Assembly (NCBI RefSeq): GCF_034313845.1
Contig: NZ_JAVIWN010000003.1
DNA length: 64,000 nucleotides
Origin: Actimicrobium sp034313845
Lineage (GTDB): Bacteria > Pseudomonadota > Gammaproteobacteria > Burkholderiales > Burkholderiaceae_D
Strand: one strand, 5' to 3'
The translations under genes were made by a program, and so were the position numbers. The notes under the pieces are model-generated. The model had not been told where the DNA came from. It saw only the letters and a program-made list of their open reading frames with translations, and made no database searches. Of this stretch, positions 7,926-16,950 are shown in pieces. Within the stretch, counting starts at the first letter, position 1; each line of letters starts with the position of its first letter.

Positions 7926-8800
7926 GCTACCAGCTCGTGACACAGTTACACAAGGAGGCCGTATCGACTGCCCGTAGTTGCCAGTTGCTGGCAGTCAGCC
8001 GTTCCGGGTATTACAACGCACAGTCCCGTCCTGCCAAACCGCTTTTTACGAAGGAAGCGGTCCACCTGAAGGCAGCCTTTGCCGCCAGCCGTCAAAGCTA
8101 CGGTAGTCGGCGCCTAGTCAGCGCGGTGGCGCTGCAAGGCATTCGCATAGGTCGCTACAAAGCGCGTAGCCTGATGCGCCAGGCGGGCTTGAAGCCGGTG
8201 TGGAAGCGCAAGTTCATTCACACCACCGACAGCAAGCATGACCTGGCGATTGCTCCCAACGTGCTCAACCGGAAGTTCAATCCGTCGGGGCCGAACATCG
8301 CGTGGGTGAGCGACATCACCTACATCCGTACCGACACCGGTTGGCTATATCTGGCCACGGTACTGGATCTGTTCTCGCGTAAGCTGATCGGCTGGGCCAC
8401 CGCGCCTGCTATGCCTGCTGCGCTGGTCTGCGAAGCGCTACGCATGGCCATTTCCAGTCGCAATCCGCCACCGGGATTGATCGTACATACGGACCGTGGA
8501 AGTCAGTACGCCAGCATCGAATATCAGGCCTTGCTGAAACGGTACGGTCTGGTGTCCAGCATGAGCCGTAAAGGTAACTGTTGGGACAACGCAGTTGCCG
8601 AACGCTTCTTCCTGAATCTGAAGATGGAATGCGTCTGGCGCACGCGATATGCCAACCAGGAAGAGGCCCGCAAGGACGTCACTTCCTACATCGTCGACTT
8701 TTATAATTGCACGCGTTTGCACTCCGTATTGGGCAACCTGTCGCCCTCCGTCTTTGAACGGAAAATGGCAGAAATACTTCCATTGGGGTGTCCGAAATAA
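7922..8800 (+). CDS. IS3-family transposase OrfB, copy 2 (intact)
   Basis: A full-length 292-residue DDE integrase, virtually identical to the copy at 1164-2042. It contains the HTH_21 segment with SYGSRR, then the rve core with catalytic Asp, Asp and Glu in WVSDITYI, VHTDRGSQ and AVAERFF. It starts at the ATGA overlap with orfA. The stop lies 13 bp before the right end of the element, so the terminal repeat is partly coding. Confidence 0.94.
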   Translation: MSYQLVTQLHKEAVSTARSCQLLAVSRSGYYNAQSRPAKPLFTKEAVHLKAAFAASRQSYGSRRLVSAVALQGIRIGRYKARSLMRQAGLKPVWKRKFIHTTDSKHDLAIAPNVLNRKFNPSGPNIAWVSDITYIRTDTGWLYLATVLDLFSRKLIGWATAPAMPAALVCEALRMAISSRNPPPGLIVHTDRGSQYASIEYQALLKRYGLVSSMSRKGNCWDNAVAERFFLNLKMECVWRTRYANQEEARKDVTSYIVDFYNCTRLHSVLGNLSPSVFERKMAEILPLGCPK

Positions 8801-8813
8801 CTTGACCACTACA

Positions 8814-9568
8814 TCCTTGCGGGCCTCTTCCTGGTTGGCATATCGCGTGCGCCAGACGCATTCCATCTTCAGATTCAGGAAGAAGCGTTCGGCAACTGCG
8901 TTGTCCCAACAGTTACCTTTACGGCTCATGCTGGACACCAGACCGTACCGTTTCAGCAAGGCCTGATATTCGATGCTGGCGTACTGACTTCCACGGTCCG
9001 TATGTACGATCAATCCCGGTGGCGGATTGCGACTGGAAATGGCCATGCGTAGCGCTTCGCAGACCAGCGCAGCAGGCATAGCAGGCGCGGTGGCCCAGCC
9101 GATCAGCTTACGCGAGAACAGATCCAGTACCGTGGCCAGATATAGCCAACCGGTGTCGGTACGGATGTAGGTGATGTCGCTCACCCACGCGATGTTCGGC
9201 CCCGACGGATTGAACTTCCGGTTGAGCACGTTGGGAGCAATCGCCAGGTCATGCTTGCTGTCGGTGGTGTGAATGAACTTGCGCTTCCACACCGGCTTCA
9301 AGCCCGCCTGGCGCATCAGGCTACGCGCTTTGTAGCGACCTATGCGAATGCCTTGCAGCGCCACCGCGCTGACTAGGCGCCGACTACCGTAGCTTTGACG
9401 GCTGGCGGCAAAGGCTGCCTTCAGGTGGACCGCTTCCTTCGTAAAAAGCGGTTTGGCAGGACGGGACTGTGCGTTGTAATACCCGGAACGGCTGACTGCC
9501 AGCAACTGGCAACTACGGGCAGTCGATACGGCCTCCTTGTGTAACTGTGTCACGAGCTGGTAGCTCAT
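8814..9568 (-). pseudogene. IS3-family OrfB of copy 3, 3' end displaced by insertion
   Basis: The first roughly 250 residues of OrfB, including all three catalytic residues. It is cut after EEARKDV by the inner IS; the missing tail lies at 7443-7570. Reading on into the inner IS gives a chimeric tail that ends at 8438. The catalytic core might still be made, but the C-terminal part of the rve domain is lost. Confidence 0.88.
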
Positions 9569-9569
9569 T

Positions 9570-9854
9570 TCAGTTCCCGGGCAAAGAAGGCCGATGCTTT
9601 TTTAGGATAGACACGTCCAGTCGTAATTCCCGGTTCTCGCGTTCCAGTGAACGAATGCGCTGCTGGTCTGACGTCAGCGGCTTGCCGATGCCCGGCTCGC
9701 CACGCAGTTCCGCATCGTGTTGCGTGACCCAGCGACGAATCGCGGTCGGTCCGACATCCATGGTTTTACTGACATTGGAAATGCTCAGTCCTTGATCTTT
9801 GATCATGCGCACGACTTCCAGCTTAAGCTCGATGTCGAAGTGTTTTTTAGTCAT
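9570..9854 (-). pseudogene. IS3-family OrfA of copy 3 with one-base deletion in the slippery run
   Basis: OrfA of the interrupted copy. The A-run that serves as frameshift site has six A rather than seven, so the normal frame now ends in HRPSLPGN instead of ASAFFARELK. A -1 shift on this template would restore OrfA rather than enter orfB, so the OrfAB fusion is not expected. Confidence 0.8.
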
Positions 9855-10112
9855 GTAATTTCCTCAGTTAGCGGGAGTGTGCTCCCATTGAGGTGTCCGA
9901 TTTCATTAGACCACTACACCGTGAAGCTCTTGTGGTCAAGGACGAGGCGGCGTAAATCCGGCGGTTGTGCGGTGAAGGAGTGCGTTCTTACCTGGGGAGA
10001 TCTCGCCTCGTGCCTGAAAGGGCGACGGTGGAAGCCGGAGCGAGAAGTCAGCAGAGGTCGTAGTAGCCGCACGATGGGCGAAGGACCGAACGAGAAGGAG
10101 TGTTAAACCACC

Positions 10113-11480
10113 ATGTCGATGAGAAAAGCATTGCATCAGATGCCCGCGCGAGCGGGGCGGATCACGGTAAGGGACGGTGAAGCTGTCTCTGGCGTGCTCA
10201 GTGATGAAGCTCGTCCCACGCGGCCTGGCACGGTGAGCGCAGGGCAAGGCTTGCTTGCGCAAGTGCTTGCGAGAGAGAACATGCAACGCGCGTGGAAACG
10301 CGTGAAGGCGAACAAAGGTGCAGCAGGCGTGGACGGCATGGACATCGCTGCGACCGGCCGCTATCTGGTAACCGCATTACCGAACATCAGAGCACAGCTG
10401 ATGGCAGGCACGTACCGGCCCAGTCCGGTGCGTCGCGTCGGCATTCCCAAGCCCGATGGCAGCGAACGTGAATTGGGGATACCCACCGTGGTGGACAGGC
10501 TGATCCAGCAAGCCGTTCTGCAAGTGCTGCAACCGCTGATCGATCCAACTTTTAGTCAACACAGTCACGGATTTCGTCCGGGTCGTCGTGCGCGTGATGC
10601 GGTGCTCGAAGCACAGCAATACGTGGAGGACGGAAACCGGGTCGTGGTGGATGTGGACCTGGAAAAGTTCTTTGACCGGGTCAACCACGATGTCCTGATC
10701 GACCGCTTACAGAAACGCATCGCCGATGCCGGGATCATTCGGCTGATTCGGGCGTATCTGAACGCGGGCATCATGCACGGAGGTGTGGTGAGTCAGCGCG
10801 AACAGGGCACGCCGCAAGGCGGACCGCTCTCGCCGCTGCTGGCCAATGTGTTGCTTGATGAAGTGGATCGGGAACTGGAACGGCGGGGCCACCGCTTCGT
10901 TCGATACGCCGATGACTGCAATGTGTATGTACGCAGCCGGAAAGCGGGCGAACGTGTGATGGCACTGCTCAAGCGTCTTTATGACAAGCTGCACTTGACG
11001 ATCAATGCGTCGAAAAGTGCTGTGGCCAGCGCGTTTGGTCGCAAGTTTCTGGGTTATAGCCTGTGGGCGGCCCCGAAAGGCGAGATCAAACGCAAGGTAT
11101 CGGCCAAGGCGCTAGCGACGTTCAAGCAGCGGATACGGCAACTGACCCGTCGCAGCGGCGGGCGCAGCATGACCGAACTGATCGAACCGCTACGGCGCTA
11201 CATGCTGGGCTGGAAAGCGTACTTTGGATTGGCACAAACACCAGGAGTCTGGCGCACGCTGGACGAATGGATACGCCATCGATTGCGAGCAATTCAGCTT
11301 AAGCAGTGGAAACGTGGCACGACGATCTATCGGGAATTGCGCGCTCTCGGAGCGACGGAGAAGGTAGCGGGGTCAGTGGCGGCGAACAGCCGACGCTGGT
11401 GGCATAACAGTGCCATGGCCCTTAACCGCGTGTTGACGATTGCCTACTTTAACCGTCTTGGCGTGCCTCGACTCTCATGA
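10113..11480 (+). CDS. ltrA: Group II intron reverse transcriptase/maturase
   Basis: The intron-encoded protein that assists splicing and copies the intron RNA at new DNA sites. In 455 residues it carries the RT core: RT0/1 around NKGAAGVDGMD, the palm motif VVDVDLEKFFD (about 178-188), GTPQGGPLSPLLANV (232-246), catalytic YADD (265-268), and then the thumb/X maturase domain with GWKAYF. There is no HNH endonuclease domain at the C terminus, so this is an endonuclease-minus type. ATG 10113 follows AAGGAG at a rather long spacing. The host intron is interrupted by IS elements upstream, so expression from the intron transcript is doubtful even though the frame is open. Confidence 0.95.
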   Translation: MSMRKALHQMPARAGRITVRDGEAVSGVLSDEARPTRPGTVSAGQGLLAQVLARENMQRAWKRVKANKGAAGVDGMDIAATGRYLVTALPNIRAQLMAGTYRPSPVRRVGIPKPDGSERELGIPTVVDRLIQQAVLQVLQPLIDPTFSQHSHGFRPGRRARDAVLEAQQYVEDGNRVVVDVDLEKFFDRVNHDVLIDRLQKRIADAGIIRLIRAYLNAGIMHGGVVSQREQGTPQGGPLSPLLANVLLDEVDRELERRGHRFVRYADDCNVYVRSRKAGERVMALLKRLYDKLHLTINASKSAVASAFGRKFLGYSLWAAPKGEIKRKVSAKALATFKQRIRQLTRRSGGRSMTELIEPLRRYMLGWKAYFGLAQTPGVWRTLDEWIRHRLRAIQLKQWKRGTTIYRELRALGATEKVAGSVAANSRRWWHNSAMALNRVLTIAYFNRLGVPRLS

Positions 11481-11570
11481 CCTCAACTACTCGAACCGCC
11501 CGGTGCGGACCCGCACGCCGGGTGGTGTGGCAGGGGATCGGCCAGTTATACTGGCCGCCCCTATGCCGAT

Positions 11571-11709
11571 GTTACTTCTTTTTGGCGAAGCAAAAAGAAG
11601 GGACCGCATGCCGGTCCGGCTGCCGGGCCGCCCCCGGCTAGGTCATGACGGAGACGCAGCCACGCAAGCAACCGCAGCAGGGAAATTGGATGGCAAGTGC
11701 TCCGAATCC
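11571..11709. repeat. Composite repeat copy 2, right part after the intron
   Basis: Resumes the module broken at 7242 (GTTACTTCTTTTTGGCGAAG onward). It is the exact complement of 890-975 and leads into the hairpin-unit array. Confidence 0.85.
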
Positions 11710-12247
11710 GCAACCAGGGTCAGTGTAATTTTCGCGATAAAGCCTGCGAAAAAAAACACTGACCCTGGTTGCTACCGATAGGGGTTTGCGACCGCAGGAA
11801 AAAGCAAACCGGGGCCACCCCCTGCTAGGTTATGACGAAGTGGCAGCCACTCAAGCAACCCCAGCACGGAAGCTGGATGGCAATCGCTCCGAACCCGCAA
11901 GCAGGGTCAGTGTAATTTTCGCGATAAGGCCCGCGAAAAAAAACACTGACCCTGGTTGCTACCGATAGGAGGTTGCGACCGCAGGAAAAAGCAAACCGGA
12001 GCCGCCCCTGGCCAGGTCATGACGGAGCAGAAAAAGAATCAGTAACTCCAGCACGGAAACTGGATGGCAAGCGCTCCGAACCCGCAAGCAGGGTCAGAGT
12101 AATTTTCGCGATAAAGCCCGCGAAAAAAAACTCTGACCCTGGTTGCTACCGATGGGGTTTGCGACAGCATGAAAAAGCAAACCGGAGCCGCCCCCGGCCA
12201 GGTCATGACGGAGCGCACTTAGAATCAGCAACCGCAGCCGGTTCATT
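11627..12247. repeat. Tandem array of 187-bp units, each with a 63-bp hairpin
   Basis: Units begin at 11627, 11814, 12001 and about 12187 (the last one truncated). Period is 187, 187 and 186 bp. Hairpins lie at 11710-11772, 11897-11959 and 12084-12146. Their outer arms are GGGTCAGTGT / ACACTGACCC in the first two and GGGTCAGAGT / ACTCTGACCC in the third, so both arms changed together. Each hairpin has a loop of about 8-10 nt flanked by TTCGCG / CGCGAA. No gene is visible; short frames through the units are repetitive artefacts. Confidence 0.88.
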
Positions 12248-12279
12248 CGGTGCAATGCCCTTCGGCTATTTCACCCTAC
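12248..12279 (-). repeat. REP-like palindrome closing composite repeat copy 2
   Basis: One inverted 32-bp REP with a variant right arm (ATTTCACC). It closes the element opened by the REP at 7001-7032. The roughly 190 bp between it and terC show no recognisable element besides the terC ribosome site. Confidence 0.8.
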
Positions 12280-12499
12280 GGGCTGATTGCAGAGCCACTG
12301 CGTAACGGGTTATCAGCGATCGGAATCCGCTCGGAAATTCGCGGCAACACTCCTGCTTTTGCAGGCGATATTGGCGAATTTGTCAGTGTAAACATGGAGA
12401 TATGCCGCTAGACTTGGGGCCGTACTGTGCTGGCACCGTTGCCCGCAGCGCAAGCAAGTCCTCTGGAGAGGATTGCTAACCAATTACCTGGAAGTTCCC

Positions 12500-13459
12500 A
12501 TGCAAACAATTGCCCCTCTCTGGCTATGGATCACGTTCGGCGGCATCGTGCTGATGTCGCTGTTCGTTGATTTTTTCGTACTTAAAAAGCAGGGGGCGCA
12601 TGACATTGGCGTCAAGGAAGCGCTGCGGTGGTCGCTGGTCTGGATTGCGCTCAGCTTGCTGTTCAATGGTCTGTTCTGGTGGGCGGTCAAGGATGCGACT
12701 GGCTCGACCGATATCGCCAACACAAAGGCACTCGAATTTTTGACCGGCTACCTGATCGAGAAGTCGCTGGCGGTGGACAACATCTTTGTATTTCTGCTGA
12801 TCTTCACGTACTTCGCCGTGCCGACGGCTTTCCAGAAACGGGTGCTGATGATCGGCATCATCGGTGCGATTGTCTTGCGCTCAATCATGATTCTGGTCGG
12901 TGGCTGGTTGCTGGCAGAGTTCCACTGGATTCTGTATCTGTTCGGCGCATTCCTGATTATCACGGGTATCAAGATGTGGTGGGCTGCTGGCCAGGAGCCG
13001 GATCTGGATGACAATCCTGCGTTGAAGTTATTGCGCAAAGTTTTGCCAGTCAGTAAAAACTACGACGGCGAAAGCTTCTGGACGATGGAAAACGGCAAGA
13101 AGATCGCTACGCCGTTGTTCATGGTGATCTGTCTGATTGCGCTCACCGATGTGATCTTTGCCGTGGACTCCATTCCCGCCATTTTCGCCATTACCAGTGA
13201 TCCGTTTATCGTACTGGCCAGTAATGTCTTCGCCGTATTGGGTTTGCGAGCCATGTACTTCCTGCTGGCTGCCGTTGCCAATAAATTCCATCTGCTGAAC
13301 TATGGTCTGGCGGTGATTCTGGTGTTCATTGGTGCCAAGATGTGCCTGGTCGATGTGTTCAAGATTCCGGTGCTGTTCTCGCTGGGCGTGGTGGTCGGTA
13401 TCCTGATCCTGACGATGTGGCTGAGCGTGCGCACGGCTCCCGGTCAGCCCAAAGAATAA
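12500..13459 (+). CDS. TerC/Alx-family integral membrane protein
   Basis: A 319-residue polytopic inner-membrane protein of the TerC family, with about nine hydrophobic helices. Conserved acidic membrane motifs are visible: VDFFVLKK in the first helix, EKSLAVDNIFVF, and TDVIFAVDSIPAIFAIT, where the aspartates form the family's metal site. Members such as Alx and MeeY export manganese or act in metal loading of secreted proteins; the exact role here is not determined. ATG 12500 has GGAAG five bases upstream; an in-frame TTG at 12473 is also possible. A decayed internal copy lies at 16603-16950. Confidence 0.9.
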   Translation: MQTIAPLWLWITFGGIVLMSLFVDFFVLKKQGAHDIGVKEALRWSLVWIALSLLFNGLFWWAVKDATGSTDIANTKALEFLTGYLIEKSLAVDNIFVFLLIFTYFAVPTAFQKRVLMIGIIGAIVLRSIMILVGGWLLAEFHWILYLFGAFLIITGIKMWWAAGQEPDLDDNPALKLLRKVLPVSKNYDGESFWTMENGKKIATPLFMVICLIALTDVIFAVDSIPAIFAITSDPFIVLASNVFAVLGLRAMYFLLAAVANKFHLLNYGLAVILVFIGAKMCLVDVFKIPVLFSLGVVVGILILTMWLSVRTAPGQPKE

Positions 13460-13950
13460 GCCCGTGTTGGTTTTGGTTGGAAGGTCACACTGATGCAAAG
13501 GCGATGGCATCAGTGACTTATGCCGGTTCGCGACAACGTCATCCCGTGCGGCTTGTCGTCGATGACAGTGTGCACGGTGCAATGCCCTGCGATGAAGGTC
13601 TACTCCGCGAGTGCGTGGCTGCAGGGTGCCACCGATACCGGCTGCCAGTTGGCCGATAGGTTCCGGGATTGGAATTGCGGAACAATCTTCCGATGCCATG
13701 ACCGACCAAGCCTACCTCCAGCACGCCACAAAAATCCTCGTGGTGCCCGTTGTGACGGAGCCTTGCGCGCAGGTTCCTGACCATGGCTTGAACTCAGGCA
13801 AAAGCTGTCTTGACGGATGGGTCTACTTTAGATTTCAGTCTAGGCTTTGATCTATTCCGGATAAAACAATGGTGTCCGAAAGATGTTCAGGTCACAGCCT
13901 AGACATTGCATGCGCCAATCTGATTCCTTGGTGACTGGTCTTCGGCGGAT
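13460..13950. other. Intergenic region, part duplicated at 16.95-17.26 kb
   Basis: No convincing gene. The stretch 13528-13843 recurs nearly unchanged at 16951-17261 and includes a half REP (CGGTGCAATGCCCTGCG near 13576). It ends near a change in sequence after GATTTCA. It is the downstream flank of terC that was copied together with terC. Confidence 0.75.
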
Positions 13951-13984
13951 GCCCCCTCACTACTGAATTATTGGTTGAGGGGGC
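13951..13984 (-). terminator. Stem-loop downstream of the beta-helix lipoprotein gene
   Basis: GCCCCCTCA and TGAGGGGGC form a 9-bp GC-rich stem with a 16-nt loop, 24 bases after the stop of the minus-strand gene. There is no strong T run, so termination efficiency is uncertain. Confidence 0.5.
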
Positions 13985-14008
13985 TCACTTACACTTATCT
14001 GGGTCTGA

Positions 14009-16216
14009 TCACTTGAAAGTGATGTTCGTCACAGTCGAAGTGTCAACGGATTTTCTACCTTTATCTTTGGTAAGGTCGGCCGTTTCATAATGAGTATTCG
14101 AGAAGTCATTTACACTATTTATTTTTTTTCCTGCGATAACGACGTTGTCGAAAGTAATGTTGTTAATGGGCTGGGTCGAATACCCTTGAAGGATTTCCGG
14201 GTAGCCGAAAACGCTCTTGGCGGCAACCGTGATATTCCGAAAAGTTACCCCGGTCAACCCACAAGGACCCGGCGACGTAATGGTCATGTCACACCAAAGG
14301 TCCTTTGTGTTGAGAAGGAATGTCTGGTAAGTCGGGAATTGATCCTCAATTCTGATGTTTTGAAAGGTAACTTTACCGCCGATTCTCAAACTACCTTCGG
14401 GTCGCACAGAGAAGACTCGCCCGCCTCCCCACTGATACCAAGCGACACGTTCATAGACCACATCGGAATCTTCAATAACGTACTCCGACTTGTCACCTGA
14501 CGGTAACGCGTTCATCACAAACGCCGTGCCATTGGCATCGTTCCACACGACCAGCCTTGCCATTCCTAAACCATTTGTATAAAGCGCATCGTCCTGGGTT
14601 CTCAAAAAGGTATCTTCAACTCTCATACTGCAACAAGGATTGATGCCATCGCCATTTTCTCGCCACGTAAAAATCTTTACCCATTTTGTGAGTGACGGCT
14701 TAGTGTCATCGAAGCCCCACATTTGGACGGAATGATGCGCAGAATCTGCAATGGTGATCCCTTCTAATGTGGTGTTGTCTGCGCCCAAAATAAAGATGGG
14801 ATTGCTGGGTTTGCTAACATGCGCGGGAGCCGTGCTCGTGTCGAACTTTGGGTGTGGCAGCCGGGCACCTGACAGTGTCCCATAACCAAATATCCTGATG
14901 TTCTGGCCGTTATTCCAAATGTCGGTGTCTGTGATTAACGTGCCTCCGCCTTCGCCGTTTAACGTGCCATATACAATGGCGTCGCCCGGGATATAATAAT
15001 TTTTGTTTTTCCAGATGGGGAAGGCTCTGCCAATATCGTGAACTCCCGGCTTAAAGTAAAGCGTGGTGTACTGGCTGCTGTCGGTAGGCGGCTTCGTTCC
15101 GGGCTCGACGGCATAGACACCCGCATCGCCCAACTTGGGAAGGTTGGTAATCGGGGGATTTGCAAAGACCGTTACCGTGTGTATTGGAGGGCCAGGATAT
15201 GCCTGGCCACGGTCGTCTTCGCTAGGTCCTTTCTTTTCTATAAGTTGAAATCCTGTGTTTTGCGTGTCCATCTTGCCATCAATATCAACAGTGATTTGGG
15301 CAGGTTTATCCATTACTACGTAAGCCTTGCCATTCCTGATCGTGGCGGCCTGCGCTCTCACCGTGGGATGGACCACAGCGCTGGTAATTGCACTGCCGTC
15401 CTTTCGGCTGATTTCAACTTCCACAGGGTCGGTCATCACAAAGTTGGTGTAGGTATTACTCCACCCGCCCAAGATTTCGAAATACGTGGTGTCGTGAAGG
15501 TCGTTATTTAGCTTATATCTTGCCGTCGTGATGAGAGCAAAGCTCTTGACAAAAGAAGTCCCGGGTATATTTGCTCGTACTTGAAATCGATACTGTTCGG
15601 ACTCCGTAAGACCGGGAACATCGGCGTACGTACCGGGGACGACGGTGACCGTTTCATCGGCAGTGGCCACATTTCCCCGATTATCTGTCGCCGTAAGGCG
15701 AAACACATAGTCGCCCCCGTGCAAGTCGCTGACAGTAAGTATGTTGTTACTGGTTGCGCTTAGGGTTGCGGTGGTCGGTCCGGAGACCTGAGTCCAGGCT
15801 GTGTTGACTATGACACTATTGAAGGCGATGACACTTCCCTTCAGTATCGCCGTGCTGTCAGGTTCGCTCACTGTCATGCTTTTATCTAAACTTACGACAG
15901 GTGCAGTTACAGTTGCAGTTGCAGTTGCAGTTGCAGTTGCAGTTACAGGTGTAGGTACAAGTGACGGTGTTGATGTTGATGGTGTTGACGGTGTGGTTAC
16001 TGTGGTTGGTGTGGTTGGTGTGGTTGGTGTGGTTGGTGTGGTTGGTGTGGTTGGTGTTGGCAGTGTCAATGGCGCTGTTGCCAGTGCGGGTGATCCGGCA
16101 TTTACGGCGTCTCGGTTACAAGCCTGCAGCAGAAAGCTCATTAGGCTGATAACAGTTACCTGTGCAGACCATCTATGCGCAACAATGATTTTATTCAGTT
16201 GCCTGTGCGTGTTCAT
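14009..16216 (-). CDS. Surface lipoprotein with parallel beta-helix glycoside hydrolase module (GH49/GH28-like)
   Basis: 735 residues. The lipoprotein signal has lipobox LQAC (Cys33), followed by a Pro/Thr-rich linker with PTT repeats and an alternating Ala-Thr tract. Next comes an Ig/PKD-like domain (TATDNRGNVATADETVTV) and then a large right-handed beta-helix region. The motifs FTWRENGDGINP and EDTFLRTQDDALY resemble the catalytic Asp regions of GH49 dextranases and GH28-type enzymes, so an extracellular polysaccharide hydrolase is likely. The substrate is not established. ATG 16216 has GGAG six bases upstream. Its first hundred or so residues and about 380 bp of upstream DNA are shared with the gene at 17387. 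Confidence 0.8.
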   Translation of the reverse strand: MNTHRQLNKIIVAHRWSAQVTVISLMSFLLQACNRDAVNAGSPALATAPLTLPTPTTPTTPTTPTTPTTPTTVTTPSTPSTSTPSLVPTPVTATATATATATVTAPVVSLDKSMTVSEPDSTAILKGSVIAFNSVIVNTAWTQVSGPTTATLSATSNNILTVSDLHGGDYVFRLTATDNRGNVATADETVTVVPGTYADVPGLTESEQYRFQVRANIPGTSFVKSFALITTARYKLNNDLHDTTYFEILGGWSNTYTNFVMTDPVEVEISRKDGSAITSAVVHPTVRAQAATIRNGKAYVVMDKPAQITVDIDGKMDTQNTGFQLIEKKGPSEDDRGQAYPGPPIHTVTVFANPPITNLPKLGDAGVYAVEPGTKPPTDSSQYTTLYFKPGVHDIGRAFPIWKNKNYYIPGDAIVYGTLNGEGGGTLITDTDIWNNGQNIRIFGYGTLSGARLPHPKFDTSTAPAHVSKPSNPIFILGADNTTLEGITIADSAHHSVQMWGFDDTKPSLTKWVKIFTWRENGDGINPCCSMRVEDTFLRTQDDALYTNGLGMARLVVWNDANGTAFVMNALPSGDKSEYVIEDSDVVYERVAWYQWGGGRVFSVRPEGSLRIGGKVTFQNIRIEDQFPTYQTFLLNTKDLWCDMTITSPGPCGLTGVTFRNITVAAKSVFGYPEILQGYSTQPINNITFDNVVIAGKKINSVNDFSNTHYETADLTKDKGRKSVDTSTVTNITFK

Positions 16217-16602
16217 TGAGAGCTCCGGATAGGAAAAAGGTGCGAACCTCCATGCTACCAAAGAAAGCAAACCGACTATTACGACAAAGAAACTAAAACT
16301 AGTTATCTAGCGCTTGCTTTGTTTCGCAACAACAGTAAGCACGGCGATAGAGGGGAATTGCTCACCTTTCCGCATCAAAGCGACGCCATACCAATCAAAA
16401 GCGTTGTAAATGTTCCCGTACAACGCAAACTCTCAGCCCCTGTTCACGGTCGGCTACTGTTCCAATCCGTCGATTAGGACCTGGTCGATTTCGCACGGCG
16501 CCATCCTCACAAATGCATCTTGAAAATCCTGGCATGGCAGGGTTGAGCATGGACACGTTCATGCACGATGGCGGCCATCGGGAACGATCAGTTATCGGAA
16601 GA
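16217..16602. repeat. Upstream segment duplicated at 19244-19626
   Basis: A near-identical copy of the DNA upstream of the lipoprotein gene at 17387, so both genes should have the same promoter region. It includes a relic of the decarboxylase gene at about 16480-16560 (compare 24406-24475) and the last codons of the ankyrin gene (GATCAGTTATCGGAAG), then joins the terC relic. Confidence 0.8.
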
Positions 16603-16950
16603 GATGCGAGCGGCTCGGCCGATATCGCCAACACAAAGGCATTCGAATTTTTTTACCGGCTACCTGTTGAGAAGCCGCTGGCGGTGAGTAATATCTTTGC
16701 ATTTCTGCTGATCTTCACGCACTTCGCCGTGCCCAAGGCTTTCCAGAGACGGGTGCTGATGGTCTTCATCATCGGTGCGATTGTGTTGCGCTCGATCATG
16801 ATTTTGCTCGGTGGATGGTTACTGGCCGGGTTCAGCGGGGTCTGTATCTGTTCGGCGCGTTCCTGATTGTCACGGGTGTCAGGATGGGGTGGGCTGCTGG
16901 CCAGGAGCTGGTTCTGGATGACAATCCTGCGCAAAGTTTTGCCAGTCAGT
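16603..16950 (+). pseudogene. Decayed internal fragment of a terC duplicate
   Basis: About 350 bp matching terC positions 12692-13055, without start, N-terminal or C-terminal coding parts. There is an extra base in the T run after the ATTCGAA segment and a one-base loss near GGTTCAGCGG, so the frame is broken twice. It is followed directly by the downstream flank of terC with about 470 bp deleted. It cannot encode a functional TerC. Confidence 0.88.

Larger units (their letters stand above)
7571..8813 (+). mobile_element. IS3-family copy 2 (inner), structurally intact
   Basis: A 1243-bp copy with both terminal repeats, inserted into copy 3 with the 3-bp direct repeat TCC (7568-7570 and 8814-8816). 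It is the only one of the three copies with an ATG-started orfA, the full seven-A frameshift site and an uninterrupted orfB, so it is the likely source of activity. Confidence 0.94.
7431..9918 (-). mobile_element. IS3-family copy 3 (outer), split by copy 2
   Basis: The same IS as at 1151, inserted in the group II intron with direct repeat CCGT (7427-7430 and 9919-9922). It is split into 7431-7570 and 8814-9918 by a second copy in the opposite orientation. Joined, it is 1242 bp, one base short of the other copies, because the slippery A run in orfA has six instead of seven A. Confidence 0.92.
7243..11570 (+). mobile_element. Group II intron, interrupted by nested IS elements
   Basis: The 5' end GTGCG at 7243 and 3' end CCGAT at 11570 match group II intron ends (GUGYG...AY). 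They lie exactly at a break in the composite repeat that is unbroken at about 975 and 47208. A domain V-like hairpin (CGAACCGCCCGGTGCGG onward, about 11494-11530) and a domain VI-like stem (GGGGATCGGCCAG / CTGGCCGCCCC) lie next to the 3' end. Domain IV holds the maturase at 10113. Without the IS insertions the intron is about 1836 bp. An IS sits 188 nt from its 5' end, within domain I, so splicing is probably blocked. Confidence 0.92.

Noticed and set aside
11627..12247. CRISPR array
   Set aside because: The repeat period is 187 bp with repeated spacer sequence; spacers are not unique and no cas genes are present.
11440..12305. Open plus-strand frames through the hairpin-unit array that look like a repeated protein
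   Set aside because: The frames are created by the 187-bp repeat and contain the palindromes; there is no start signal and the period is not a multiple of three, so no repeated protein can be encoded.
12300..12499. Manganese (yybP-ykoY) riboswitch ahead of the TerC-family gene
   Set aside because: This class often precedes alx/terC genes, but the characteristic conserved loops could not be found in the 200 bp before the start.
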